64,000 bases of DNA from Rhabdornis inornatus (taxonomy: Eukaryota; Chordata; Aves; Passeriformes; Rhabdornithidae): contig VWZS01000638.1 of the NCBI GenBank assembly GCA_013397075.1, positions 2,554,417 to 2,618,416 of the forward strand, in the 5' to 3' direction. Each line of letters starts with the position of its first letter. Within the stretch, counting starts at the first letter, position 1. The position numbers and the translations under genes were made by a program. Of the stretch, positions 47,901 to 59,200 are shown one piece after another. The notes under the pieces were generated by a model. The model did not search any database, was not told the origin of the DNA, and saw nothing but the letters and a program-made list of their open reading frames with translations.

Positions 47901-50505
47901 CTGATGTCAGGACACAGACTGAGACTGCAGCACATGCATTGTACACTGAAGGAATGAGAATAAATTCTCTACAGTTTTCGTGTTACATTTGCCTTCATGA
48001 TAGTGCTGTTTACCCCCTGCTCCAGTTCAGCTGGACAGTATATAAGTGGGAGGAATCAAACCTCAGTGACTCTCTATTGATGTACAGACTGACCTGTGAT
48101 TTTACCCTAAAGGAGAAGTAATTGCCCATTTATATGGGATTAGTAACTGCATTTGGTTTGCAAACAACTGAATTCAGGAATTGCAGTGCCTCATTTTATA
48201 GAGAGGCCCTGTAACAGCTTCTGGCTTCTCTAATAGCTACGGTGAAAGCTCCTCTCTCTTCATCCTCGCTCACATGCCAGCACAGACACCCAGTCCCTTT
48301 CTTTCCTGTTCTGGGGGAATAGCAGTTCAGGCTTGTTCCTGCTACATGCAGAGCCTTAATATTCCTTTTATGTGGGGAGTAGTGTGGGGATTCACTCAGG
48401 AAGAGTGTTAATTTACCTGCTTCTGCTCCCAAATCTACTTTCAGATCTCACTGGTGGGGGTCATAAAAAGTAAGCCGCATCTTTTCTCAATCCTTTATTT
48501 CTTCTGTACATTATATTGGAAATTTGTCTCTTTTTTTTACACCTGTATGAGTACGTTGTTGAATGGTGGATGTCCTGAATTAAACTGGGGTCAGTAATAG
48601 TTCTTCCCTTGCTTCTGAATTTACCCAGATGGTCATGGAGCACCTGAAAGAAACAATCTGCTAACATGCTTTGTATCTTTTAATGTTGCAGAGCAGAAGA
48701 ATCCATATCAGATGATGACAAAAGGAGGTATGTGCTCTGCTCAACCAGGGCTAGCTTTATTTACAATAGACTGCAGTGAGTTCTGCCCCCTCCCCTCCCC
48801 TCCCCGAAGCAGAGGAGAAAATCTCACACAGAGTTGGGTATTGATGAGTCCACCCAGGCTGTTACTGAGCTGGGAACTTTGTGGCAAGAAGGGCACATTA
48901 TCTCGCAGCTGCAGGTGGTGTGCTCAATAAGGGCTGGTGGCCTCTGTCTTCACACCAACACTGCCGCAGAAAGTGCCATTAGCACTTGTGGGAGATCTCT
49001 GCTGGGCTGGAAGTTGAAGGAAGTATGAGTCTATCATCCAGCAAATTAGAAATTGGCTCAGAACCCCAGGAGCTGGAGGAGGTGTGATTAATTCAGTACC
49101 TAACAGGGCAGTGTAAAAGGAGCCTCTGAAAGTAACTCCAGGCTTTAAGGACCCAGCTTTTTACCTCCCTTCATCTGTCCCTGCTTTCCATACAGGCTCT
49201 TTGGAGCCAGAAAGTATCCTCTGCAAGGATACTGCAAGGATATCTCTCCATGAAGGGGAGAGGGTTGGGCTATGAAAATGCTTAAGATTCCTGTGCTCCT
49301 TTCTTAACAGTTTTCCCTAAGTGTGACCCTGAGCAGGGGCAGGCAGGTTGCATTTATTAATGAGGTCAAAGTGCTATTTAATTGGTGTGTGTTGTTTGAA
49401 GTGTGGTGCTCTGGTGGTCCCGGTGTCAAACATCAGTGCCACATCAGCTCTGTCCTCAGCTGGATATACCCAGAAGAAACTGGGCAGGTGGAGTTTATTG
49501 TCACAAGACAGTGGGGATCTCGTGATAAATATCAGGAACTTGAGTGAAAAAAATAGGTCCTTTCACAGGGAGAATAGGGACAATGTCCTAAGCGAGCTCT
49601 GATGTGCCTGCCCTTGTTTCCCACCAGGAACTATGGTGGGGTGTACGTGGGCCTGCCGTCGGACGCGGCTGCCATGGCTCCCAGTCAGACCAGAGCTGCA
49701 CCCAAAGGTACCGGCAGCTTGTGCATTCTCCTGCTTTCCAGGGATCATTGTGTCTAGCAGGATGCATGTCCTTTAAAAATCAATTATTATTTCAGACAGG
49801 CTGGCTAGCCTTGAAGCCTCTTAAGGCTGTGGGACTATTTATACTTGTCAAAGGGATTGTTCCCATTTATTTAAAATTTAACATGCTTTTGCAGAAGGAT
49901 CTTAGAGCAGATGCTGACAGTGTAGGTACATGGTCTTCTGAACAGCTTCTCCACGCTCTGAGTGCTCTGTGAATTGAAAGAAAACAAACCCCTGTTAGGA
50001 CTAAGAGGCTGTGATAGAGCACTTGCAGAGCCCCAGTGCTATTTTTAGTTTTGAAGGTATTTACTTGCATTGTGGTGAATTCCAGTAATAACAGTTAGTA
50101 AGTGCCTTCTTTCAGGTTTATTTCTGTTCTGTTTCTGTTCTGTTCTGTATGAAACCCAGCAGAAACTGTTTCTTTTCCATGTTATATTTTTGAGCAGTGG
50201 GAAAAAGTATTAGATTTATAGCTATTTAATTGACAAGTCATAAATATATAATCATGAAATAATGTAATATTATTTTGATTTAACACCAAAAAAAATGCTG
50301 CTGTCACATATGTACAGCACAGAGTTTAGTCACTGACTGGTGCTTCCAAAATTTGCTGCAAAATAAGCAAATGAAAAACAGTAACACTACTAACCAAAAT
50401 AAAAGTAGCTGGTTTTGGAACAATGCTAACTTAGTTGCATGGGTTGTTTTGTTTTTTTTTAAAGATTTTTACCATCTTTGTCTTTTGTTTTCTAATTAAG
50501 ATTAG
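36513..50505 (+). CDS. C12orf75: OCC1 (C12orf75 orthologue), whole gene span
   Basis: Five plus-strand coding exons join in frame into a small protein collinear with human OCC-1 (63 residues, as remembered). The start MGCGNSTA is identical; then come a short Ala/Gly/Thr linker ending KDV, the acidic segment AEESISDDDKRR, NYGGVYVGLPSDAA, and a tail ending QTRAAPKD. The last 18 codons align to human without a gap. The protein has no membrane segment or enzymatic motif; human OCC-1 is described as overexpressed in colon carcinoma and its function is unclear. The gene is divergent from APPL2, matching human gene order. About 9 coding nucleotides of exon 1 are lost in the N gap, an estimate that assumes a 63-residue product. 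Confidence 0.94.
36550..36665. other. Assembly gap (116 N)
   Basis: A run of 116 undetermined bases immediately after the OCC1 start region. The missing DNA should include the end of exon 1, its donor, and sequence equivalent to 35236-35668 (433 bp), so the gap length is not the true length. Confidence 0.97.
36666..37355. repeat. 690-bp block, second copy
   Basis: Second copy of 35669-36358. It continues without a break into unique OCC1 intron 1 sequence at 37356, so this copy carries the true right-hand junction. Confidence 0.95.
38897..38929. repeat. Poly(T) run of 33
   Basis: An uninterrupted T run followed by TG-rich sequence. Its length is probably variable between individuals and error-prone in the assembly. 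Confidence 0.95.
39906..39921. repeat. Poly(T) run of 16
   Basis: An uninterrupted T run in OCC1 intron 1. Confidence 0.9.
43115..43139 (+). CDS. C12orf75: OCC1 coding exon 2 (25-nt microexon)
   Basis: The acceptor is a T-rich tract ending CCTAG and the donor is GTAAGTAC, close to ideal. Between them are 25 nt that complete a codon ending GT and then encode ATGTTKD plus the first two bases of the next codon (GT). This aligns with GPAGAAKDV in human OCC-1. The exon is far below usual exon size, and its length is not a multiple of three. Confidence 0.92.
43140..48691 (+). other. C12orf75: OCC1 intron 2
   Basis: About 5.6 kb with GT/AG ends, AT-rich. No transposon, RNA gene or further exon recognised. 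Confidence 0.85.
48692..48727 (+). CDS. C12orf75: OCC1 coding exon 3 (36 nt, acidic)
   Basis: The acceptor is TTGCAG and the donor GTATGT. It completes Val and then encodes AEESISDDDKR plus two bases of the next Arg codon. Human has the related EESVTEDDKRR. The segment is acidic with a casein-kinase-2-type SDDD site. Both splice phases are 2, so the exon can be skipped without shifting the frame. Confidence 0.95.
48728..49627 (+). other. C12orf75: OCC1 intron 3
   Basis: A 900-bp intron between exons 3 and 4, ending CCACCAG. Nothing else recognised. Confidence 0.85.
49628..49707 (+). CDS. C12orf75: OCC1 coding exon 4
   Basis: This 80-nt exon completes Arg and encodes NYGGVYVGLPSDAAAMAPSQ, then TRAAPK plus one base. 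The acceptor is CCACCAG and the donor GTACCG. NYGGVYVGLPS is identical to human OCC-1 and is the best-conserved part of the protein. Confidence 0.96.
49708..50500 (+). other. C12orf75: OCC1 intron 4
   Basis: A 793-bp AT-rich intron ending with a pyrimidine tract and TAATTAAG. Nothing else recognised. Confidence 0.8.
50501..50505 (+). CDS. C12orf75: OCC1 last coding exon (5 coding nt, stop codon)
   Basis: After acceptor TCTAATTAAG, the bases ATTAG complete an Asp codon with the last base of exon 4 and give stop TAG at 50503-50505. The resulting C-terminus is the same length as human (human ends with N then stop). AATAAA occurs at 50511-50516, only six bases after the stop. A GTACAG donor-like site follows at 50542, so the exon may be a short 50501-50541 piece spliced to a later 3' UTR exon. 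Confidence 0.8.
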
Positions 50506-53380
50506 AAGGAAATAAAGGCATCAAGATGCAAACAGCCCAAGGTACAGTATGTTTTGATTCACGTTATGTGCTTGGCATGTTTTTGTTGAACAGAACAAGG
50601 TAGCAATGGTCCCTGTGATGCTCTAAGTTGGTCTGGGAACCACCATCTCCAGCTGCATCATAACTGCTAAAGGCTGGACCAGGGACCAGTTCTCGGTGGG
50701 GGCAGATATAAATTAGACAGTAGTAAATTCATCATCTTGGTGAAAATTGAGAAGCAAGGAAAGTCTGTATTACTTCACTTGGGAGCAAATAAAAATCTGA
50801 TGTCCTTAGTGGTACTCAGACCTCCCATGAGAGGTGAGGTACATCAGCAGTGCTTAGATCAGCATCTGCAGAGACAAAGATTTTTCCAGGAATGAGGATT
50901 TTGCAGTTAGAAAACATCTCCTTTTTTGGAAGGACCTTGAGGACCATGGTATGTCACTCACTAAGTAATGTATTGGAGCTTTCCCCTTGCTATGAGAGTA
51001 TCTGTGGGGGTTTAATTTTCCACCAGCTAAAATAAGACATTGAAGATTTATAGGCTCTCTTCCTGAGTGAAGAGTTTTGACTAACTAAGTTTAAAAAAAA
51101 AATCCTTTATAAGTTCATGTCTGCAGAAAAAAATAAAACCAAGAGAAGTTTCCTTTCAGTACTTGAACTAAATAAACATTGCCTAATTTTGATAGGGAAC
51201 TGTTTTGATGTCTAGCCAGAACTGAAAATTATTAAGCTGCCAACAATTTCCATAAGAAGCAGACCGCTTTCCTAATTTAGGTGAAGATCCAGAAACAGTT
51301 TTGATTGGTCCCAGTGCTGGAGGCAGGCCTGGTAGAGCAGAATACATATAATAATGTCTTTATTTTATGAGTGGTTAAAGCACCAGAACTTTTCTAGGAG
51401 CAGTCTTAATCAGGGAGAACTTCAGGTGGTCGTCACAGCTAATTTCAGTAACCTGGCTGAGATGTCTAAGCTAGAAACAGCATCACCCTTGGCCAGGCCA
51501 GGGCTCCAAGCACTGTCTTGAGGTTTGCAGCTTTCCATCTGTGATTTATGAACAGAGTCTGGTTTACTTAGGTCCTTGTCTAGGTGCATTAATTGAATGT
51601 CTGAGGCTGGATGGAATCAATCACTTGACATTTTTTTGCTATTTAAAATAGCTGAAAGTGCAGTTTGCCTTCATTCATGCAAGATCAGAGCTTAGCTGTT
51701 GACTCAAATATTACACAGATGAGCAGTTCAAATCTACAAAGGGTCCTCTGAGCTCCACAAGTTTGTGTGTGTGTGTCTGCAGTTCATGGACTATCTCCCA
51801 GCTTCTAGTGGCGACCTAGATCTCTGGTTTATGTATAGAATGTCCCTGTATTGCTTTTCCATTTTTGCTTTACCAGTCTACCTAAATCCGTTCCTTTTCT
51901 TTTTTTTTTGAAACAGTCTACTAAGACCAGTTGCCAGTGCTTTGGAGAGAGCTGTCTTTGTGCTGAAGATTTTGATATTTACACAGCCTTCCAGAGAGCA
52001 AGAGAGATCAGAGCACCAAAAAATCCAAACTGTTGCAAGTTCCAACTACGGGTAAAGCTTAAAATACAGCATTGAATCAGTTTCCTATGATAGTTGCATT
52101 ATGGAAACCTGCTGTTCTCCAGTGAAAGATGAAATTAGTGAACTCATGGTGAATGTTTCTGCACAAGAGCTAACTTTGATGATCTGCAACTTATTTCTCT
52201 GTGGCCATATTGCAGATTCCATCAGCTATCAGCTATGCTTCATGTATTTTCTCCAACAATTTTTGATAGATTTTATATAGAAAACCGCCACTACTGCCCA
52301 CTCAATAGTTTCTATGGTAGGTTCCTGTAAATTAATTGTTATTTTACTTCAGAGTAATATATTTGACAAGTTTGCATCTTTTTGGGAATATTGCAAATTT
52401 TAATATTTTTGCTGTGAAATCTTAAGGATAGGATGAAACAAGCATAATACCGTAAGGTTCTTTAAAATTATTACTGTCCCTTTTGTACCATGAGACAAAT
52501 ATTAGTGTTTAATTTTCACCTTGTAAAAAGATGTTGCTCAAGAAAATTGATTCAAATAAGAATTATATACTTCATTGTATTATTTACATGTCTGTTTATA
52601 TTTTTCTTTAGCTATATCTCTTTTATAAAGCATTACATGTAAAAAAATACTAACAAAATGAACTATTGTGTGTTCCATTCCATGTAATAATAATAATATG
52701 TCCTTGCATAAGGATGAAGTGATAGTATTTTCAGAGACAGTGGGACTAAACTCCAGTGCTGCATCCTCCTGACCTGTAGAGAATTTTTGATCACTATAAG
52801 AGTTTTGTATCCCTGTCTCATCTGTAAGCATCTCCAGTATGACAAATTGAAACAGAATGAGTGTTATTACTACTTTAGCAAATTGTTGAGGTTTTAAAAT
52901 TCATTAAGTTAATAGCAATTGTAAGTTTCATATAGAATATAAAACAGATTGTACATTTACAGATGGCTGAATGAGTATTTAAACTATTAAAGCCTTTTGC
53001 ATAATTCTTTAGTCAAGCTCTTTTTAATGGGACTTGATATGCCATACACTTTAAATAGTGAAATAAACAATCCCCCGCATCTGCACCGTGTTAATATATT
53101 ACTATACATTAATGACCATTTTAAAAATGAAAATAAAAAAAGCAAACCATAAAATTTGGACATCAAGAAATAAGCCATTGTGAACCATATAATTCCTGCC
53201 CTTTTCACTGATACCTATTACTACCAATGAACTACCATTGCCTATGATTTCCAGTAACTTGCAGCTTTCACTTTTAAATAGTGGTGGTTTGATATGAGGC
53301 TTGCAAAAAGAGATATTTAAAACTATTCCTTGCTTGTCCTCTTTTAATTATTTGTGACATTATTTATTGCTATTCTCCAG
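50506..53380 (+). other. OCC1 3' UTR or intron; no further gene seen
   Basis: AT-rich sequence after the OCC1 stop. It is either 3' UTR or, if the 50542 donor is used, an intron leading to 53381. A short GT repeat lies near 51764-51777. Open frames are short and unsupported. Confidence 0.6.
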
Positions 53381-53480
53381 AAATCTGCTACTTGGGTTAT
53401 CAACGATTTCAGGCTTCCAGCTCCTGAAGACAAACACGCGTCTCATTGTTGACCATCGACCTCAAACCGAGACGAAATAA
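53381..53480 (+). other. C12orf75: Candidate 3' exon of OCC1
   Basis: A T-rich tract ending TATTCTCCAG makes a good acceptor, followed by a stretch with six CpGs (53403-53475) in an otherwise CpG-poor region. It could be a 3' UTR exon joined to 50501-50541. Joined directly to exon 4 it stays open for a short alternative tail, KEICYLGYQRFQASSS, stop at 53425-53427. The downstream end is not defined. Confidence 0.4.
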
Positions 53481-55885
53481 GCTTGAAGATGTGGTGTTAA
53501 AATCTCTCTCAGTGTGAATGAAAGTAGATTATGTCTGCAGAGTCTTGTTCTTGCAAGCCAGGCTGGTGAGGACTCAAGTAGCTCTGAGTGATAAACATGC
53601 AGGCTTTTCTCCTACCTGCTTACCATAGCATGAGGGTGTAGTTTCCACTTCACATGCTCCACAAATGGCCGAAATGGTTTGCATAGCACAGGTTTATTTA
53701 GTACAAAGCAGTTAGGCCCATGCCTGACCTGATCACAATTGTCTTTCCCAAAGCAGAAAAAGCACCAGTCGTCCTAGGATGCATCAGCGTTCAGCTTGTG
53801 CTCAAAAAGCCAACAGCAGATGCCAGTAATCAGCCTGGTTGTTTATCCACTTCTATCCTTCAGTTGCTGGGAAGAATCATCAAAAAGGTGGACAGGGCTA
53901 AACTCAAGCATCACTTGTTCTGCTACTGACATCTGCAACCCTGTGTGTGGGCAGAGGGAGGAAAGAGGTGATTGCTGATGAACAGCTCCTCGCAGCTGGT
54001 GGTGGGACATTTGCAAAGGGTACTTTCCTTGGTTTCCATCATTGCTTGTTTTTCCTGTGCAGAGCTACAGAGAAGCTTGAAGCACTTTGCAGAATTGGTC
54101 TTTTAATGTTTCATCCTCTGAATGTGTGGAAGGTACAGTGGTTTCTTAATATTTTTGTTCCTCTGCGTCATTTAATCTCAAAAGTTTACTGACCAGCTGA
54201 CAGATGTGCAGCATCACGGACTGGAACCTCTAAAATACACATACATTCATTTATGCTATGTGGGCATGTACCCATCAAACTAAAGACCCAGGGCCATGCC
54301 CTTGTCTTCAATTTGCAGACTCTTGTCTTTTGTTTTCCCAAGGATCCATGAGTCTAGATACTGTGTGACAGGACGCTGTATTCTCTCCTGGCCAAATTCC
54401 ACTTAGGGAACTGATTTTCTGCTCATGAAAATTCCTCTATGGTGAGCAGCCTTTGTTAATAAAAGCACATGTCATTTCATGGAGAAATGAGTGTATCTGC
54501 TCTTTCAAAATTTACAATCTATGGATATTTCTGTTAGGAGGAGGAACAGAAAAGAAACCCTATATGCCAGCTGCCAGCTGTGCATGTGACAGCATCCTTG
54601 GAAAATATTTAGGCACGCAAATGATGGTTCAATGGGAGAACTGAGAACAGAACGCAAGGAGCCATTGAATGACAGAGTTATTAATAAGGAATATACTTTG
54701 GTTTTGTCAAAACAACTTTAATTACCATTTGTGAAAAATAAAGATTTAAATGTTGGGGCTGTAATACCATTTTCCTTGCAGTGGTTACTGTTTCTTCAGC
54801 CAGAGCTGAGGAGCCAGTGAAAATAATTCAGCAAAGAGTCGATTTGGGCTTTATAATCTCAGAATCTCTGATCTGAGGTTCTTTGGTGGCCTGGAAATAA
54901 TATGCTTGAATTCATGAATCTTGAAAAATTCTGGAATAGAAAAGCATAAGATTGAAATTACAGTTCGTGACCAGCTGAAAAACACTCAAAATATCTTGCA
55001 AATTTTGGTCTAATACAAACTATTTCACCTCAAAGACAGCTTTTCTTTTGAATTATGCTAATGAGACAGTGCACTTATTTTACTTTCTTCTTAATGCAGG
55101 ACATGGAGCTTTTTTGTAAGGGCTGAACTTCTCAGTTTCTGGGTAGTACAGACAGAAATACTGCCTGTCTTTTACGTGCCATACACATCCTAGTGTGGTT
55201 CAGATGATGTGACAACTCTCAACCTCTGTGTTGTGCAAGGGTTAAAACTTGTCACGAAGAGAGTTGCAGAAAACCTGGTAAAAGCCAGTGTAAGCTCAGT
55301 TAGAACTTCATTCACTAGAAATTAAATCCTTTCCTAGTAAAGAGTCCACACAAGACTGAAGCTGCAGAAAATCATAAAGGTGAAATTTGTCTCTAATGAA
55401 CACAAAGTACTACTTTATTTGTTTTCATCCTGCATGTCTGCTGCTGTATGGAACTATGGCTGAAATGGCATCATTATTCCCTGTCACCCACACAAGTCTA
55501 GCAATTCTCAATAATCATGCTTCCCAAGCAGTCAGTGAGTCACTGCTAATCTGTTTTCTGCAAAGTAGACCTCTGTTTGGTTCCCATGGTGATCAGAAGT
55601 GACAATTATTACGGGCTGCTACTACAGTTTCTCAGTTGTGTGTGCCCACTAAAAGAAGCTCTTGCCTAGTTATAGTCCCTGGGTGTTTTGCAGTACATCA
55701 TCATTGCTTCCTATTGACAACAATTTAAACACTTCAGGTGAATTGGCTTTGTGAAGAACAGGGTGAAGGAGGGGGATTTGGGGAGTATTTTTGTTTTGCA
55801 ATGCATTTAGAACAAGATGAAGAAAATAACAACTCTGTAAACTTTTCATAGAGCAATGGTGTTCCAGTACTGCAGAAAATCTTTT

Positions 55886-55912
55886 GAGGTTGGACTAAAC
55901 GACTCAACCCTT
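55886..55912 (+). mobile_element. Possible CR1 3' tail remnant
   Basis: GAGGTTGGACTAAACGACTC followed by AACCC resembles the sense strand of a CR1 3' end (GGTTGGACTAGATGA... in typical copies). Only about 25 bp match, so it could be chance. Confidence 0.3.
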
Positions 55913-57638
55913 GTTTTAAAGACAATCAAGCACAGAACTTGGGTTTATCATAAGAGGAGCGATTTCATTTTACCTGACCTGAGAATTTTTGCTGTATCTC
56001 CGGGGTTTTCAAACACAGAAGTATGTCCCAGGCAGCAGAAATCTATCATCTCTGTTGTGGGACCTTCTGTGTACTGCTCAATATCTGGTCACTATTAAAA
56101 TCCTTGTAGCTGAAGACAGGACTTAGCTCATGAACCAGATCATTCTGTGAAGTGCAGTGAAATTCTCGTTAGCATAACTGTACTGAGAAAAGAATTAGAA
56201 AGATGAAGCCACAACCACAGGATGAAGCCTGGATAAAAGGGGGCTTTGTGTTCCATAAAGGAGAAAACACATAGGAGAATGAGGATTATTATGCAGTGAA
56301 GACAGACATAGACAGAGGTTAGGAACAGAAAATGACGTAAAAAAGCAAATACCTTAATTAAGTAGCCACTGCATTTCTCCATGATTCTAATCTCTAGAAA
56401 ATAGAGTAAGAATAGACAGCTGCCAAGTTGTTTTAAGACTGAAGAGAAATGGGAGTTGGCTTATCAGGGCATTCCAACCCTCAGATGTCTGAGACTGCAA
56501 ACCTTTAAGGAAATAACTTGTCTTATTTTTATTTGCTTAATGTCCAGTGTAATGAGCCCATGCACTTTAAAGGTCCTTCTGCATGTTACCAGGATATGCA
56601 AATATCCTGCTGTCTCAAAAATTCTGTTGGTATTACCTTAGTTTATGTCTCTCTGTGCAGACTGAGAAAATACGCAAGATTTAAAAACAATTAACAGGAT
56701 TAGTGTAAAAATAGATTACAGAACATGCAAGAAGGAAGCCAGAGTTTAATCTGAAAAAACAGTGTAGAGAGAGAACCTAAGCTTTTGGTTTAGTTATACC
56801 ACGTGTTTTAGATTTTTGATAAAACTAATGAATCACTGTGCAAGTGATTATTTTGGGTCACAGCACCTTATTGGTACTCTAGAGTTATCTGTCCACTCAA
56901 AGAATTTTGTTTCTGGTCTTTGATTCCTATGTTACAGATGGCAGTAATGTGAAATACTAAATTCCACACTTCACCTTTGTTGCTCACTTTTGTGCTGGCT
57001 GAATCTCAGTGTTGTCTGCAGGATGGCTGCATCTCCATAAAATCTCAGGCTGTAATTCAGAGTGACAGTTAATTTGTCATATTTGATAACATACTTGATA
57101 AGAGTTTTGTGGGAGATACCAGACTGATGGAAAATGCAAGACTTTGTTGCAGTCAGGGAGGTATTCAAACTTTGGAGAGCCTACACTGTGTCACTATCAA
57201 ACTTTTCTTGGCAGTATACAAACATAAAACCACACACATAAATAAAAAAAAATCAGGCAGGTAACACACACCTTCAAGCTTATATCTAATATCATCTTAA
57301 TGGTTATGTAAGTACTGGAGTCTGACTGTAACCTTGAGCTGTGAATATTTACTTTACCTACAGCTAGGTTTGCATTCCCCAAAGGATATTGCTGTGAGGA
57401 AGCCTTGGAAGGACTCCTACTACCTGGTTTGTTTGTAGGAGCCTCACATGCTTATGGGAAATAAACCAATAGACTTCCTCTAAAATTAAAAGATTTAATC
57501 AGATCATAATGTATAAATTATATCAACTTGATCAAACTCCAAGTATCTGGTTATTAAAACAATGTACTTCATATTTGAAGTCTCACATGAAATCACCTGC
57601 CTGCTTCTTTTTCCTCTTCCAAATGGTGAGTTACCCTA

Positions 57639-57666
57639 ATAAATGAATAAATAAATAAATAAATAA
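57639..57666. repeat. (AAAT)n microsatellite
   Basis: About seven AAAT units, one with a substitution. Confidence 0.92.
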
Positions 57667-58663
57667 CTTTAGTTTTACAAGGAACTGCTTCAGATCATCA
57701 GATAGAAACAAACCATTTTTGGCAGGGAATTAATTTGTAATAAGGAAACTGTGCCAGCCAGGAGAGACGGAGGTTTTATAAATTCCAAATTATTTTAATA
57801 GGATGAATAATAGTTGGACAATTTGCACAGTGCTGTTAGAGAGCCTTTGTTTAAGACATCATTGCTTGTGTAAGCATTGCTTCTTGAGAAACTCAAGATT
57901 TCCAGTGAAAAGAACCCTGAAAATCACTACTTGAAAAATAAGTTTTGATTTATGATAATATTTTCTCGGGAGCAGCATTATATTTTTCTCCTTGAATTTC
58001 AGGAGGAAGCCAAATTCTCATTGGAGCCAGTGAGTAAACAGTCTACTTTTCCTTGCCTGCAAACAATCAGGGACAATTATTCAGAGGTACAAGAAAAAAG
58101 ATAACTGGTAGTAGGAACATATATGTTCATACGCTTGAAATTAATCCAAATATTTAACAAATTGGTGTAGATTAGACTAGACTTCATGCTTCCTCCTTTC
58201 AGATATTTTCATTAAAACATGATACTTCTTTTTTTTTATGTTGGTTGAAATAATCGCTAGCAAAAGTATTTCTTCCATATTTGTTGCAAGAATATATAAT
58301 TCTTTATAATTTGTAGCCCTTCTTGCACTATTTCTCATTTTTATCTAGAGTTCAACTTCTGGAATAAAAACCTCTGCCACAGACTATGTTTTCCCAAATG
58401 GCTAGGCTCACACCTGTGCTCGGCTGGGCATTCCAAGTAGGTGCTGCTGGAGATTTTATCCTGAACACTTCACTACTCAGCTGTCTTTCTCAACTTCGGT
58501 TGAAACAGGGGCAGTGTTCCCTGATCATTCTCCAGGAAGAATATTTACTACATGTATGACTGTGTCATCTTGAGATTTGTACTGGCACAGTTTGAGGAGT
58601 CTTCATTATCCATGAGGATATTGAAACTGCCTCATCTTGGCTCCTGCATGACACCTACTTGAC

Positions 58664-59200
58664 ATGGTTTAGCCCCAACCAGCAACTAAGGCCCTCACAG
58701 CCACTCTCACTCCTCCCTGGTGGAATGGGAAAACTGGAAAAGTGAGATAACTCGTGGGTTGAGATAAAGCGAAGGCTTCACACACAACCAAAGTAAATAA
58801 GGAATTCATTCCCCAGTTCCTACGGTCAGGCAGGGGCTCAGTGATCCCCAGGAAAGCAGGGCTCTGGCATGCATAACACTGACTTGGGAAGACAAACACC
58901 ATCACTCTGAAACTCCTCCCCTTCATTCTTCTTCCCCCAGCTCTATATGCAGGTATGGAATGTCCCTTGGGTCAGTGGGGGTCAGCTGTCCCAGCTGTGT
59001 CCCCACCCAGCTTCTTGTGAGCCCTCAGTCCACTTGCTGGAGGGATGGTGAGAGGCAGAGATGGCCTTGAGTCTGTGTAAGCCCCATTCAGCAATAATGA
59101 AAACATCTCTGAATTACTAACACTGTTTCCAGCAAAAATCAACAAAAACACAGCCACATCTGAGATACTCTGAAGAAAATAAACCCAGCCAACAGCAGCA
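58664..59200 (-). mobile_element. Solo LTR of an avian ERVL-like endogenous retrovirus
   Basis: The reverse complement shares successive blocks with the LTR at 4666-5253 and with the avian LTR family as I remember it: GGGGACACAGCTGGGACAGC, TGACCC, ATTCCATACC, a TATA-like GCATATAG, CTTTATCTCAACCCACGAGT, and an end reading GGGGCTAAACCATG. It has no adjoining retroviral coding region, so it is a solo LTR. Boundaries are approximate, and I could not identify a target-site duplication. Confidence 0.83.

Larger units (their letters stand above)
53481..58663. other. Downstream AT-rich region
   Basis: No gene is supported. Several AATAAA hexamers occur (for example near 54455 and 54737) that could end longer OCC1 transcripts. 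A weak CR1-like tail lies near 55.9 kb and an (AAAT)n repeat at 57639-57666. Confidence 0.7.
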
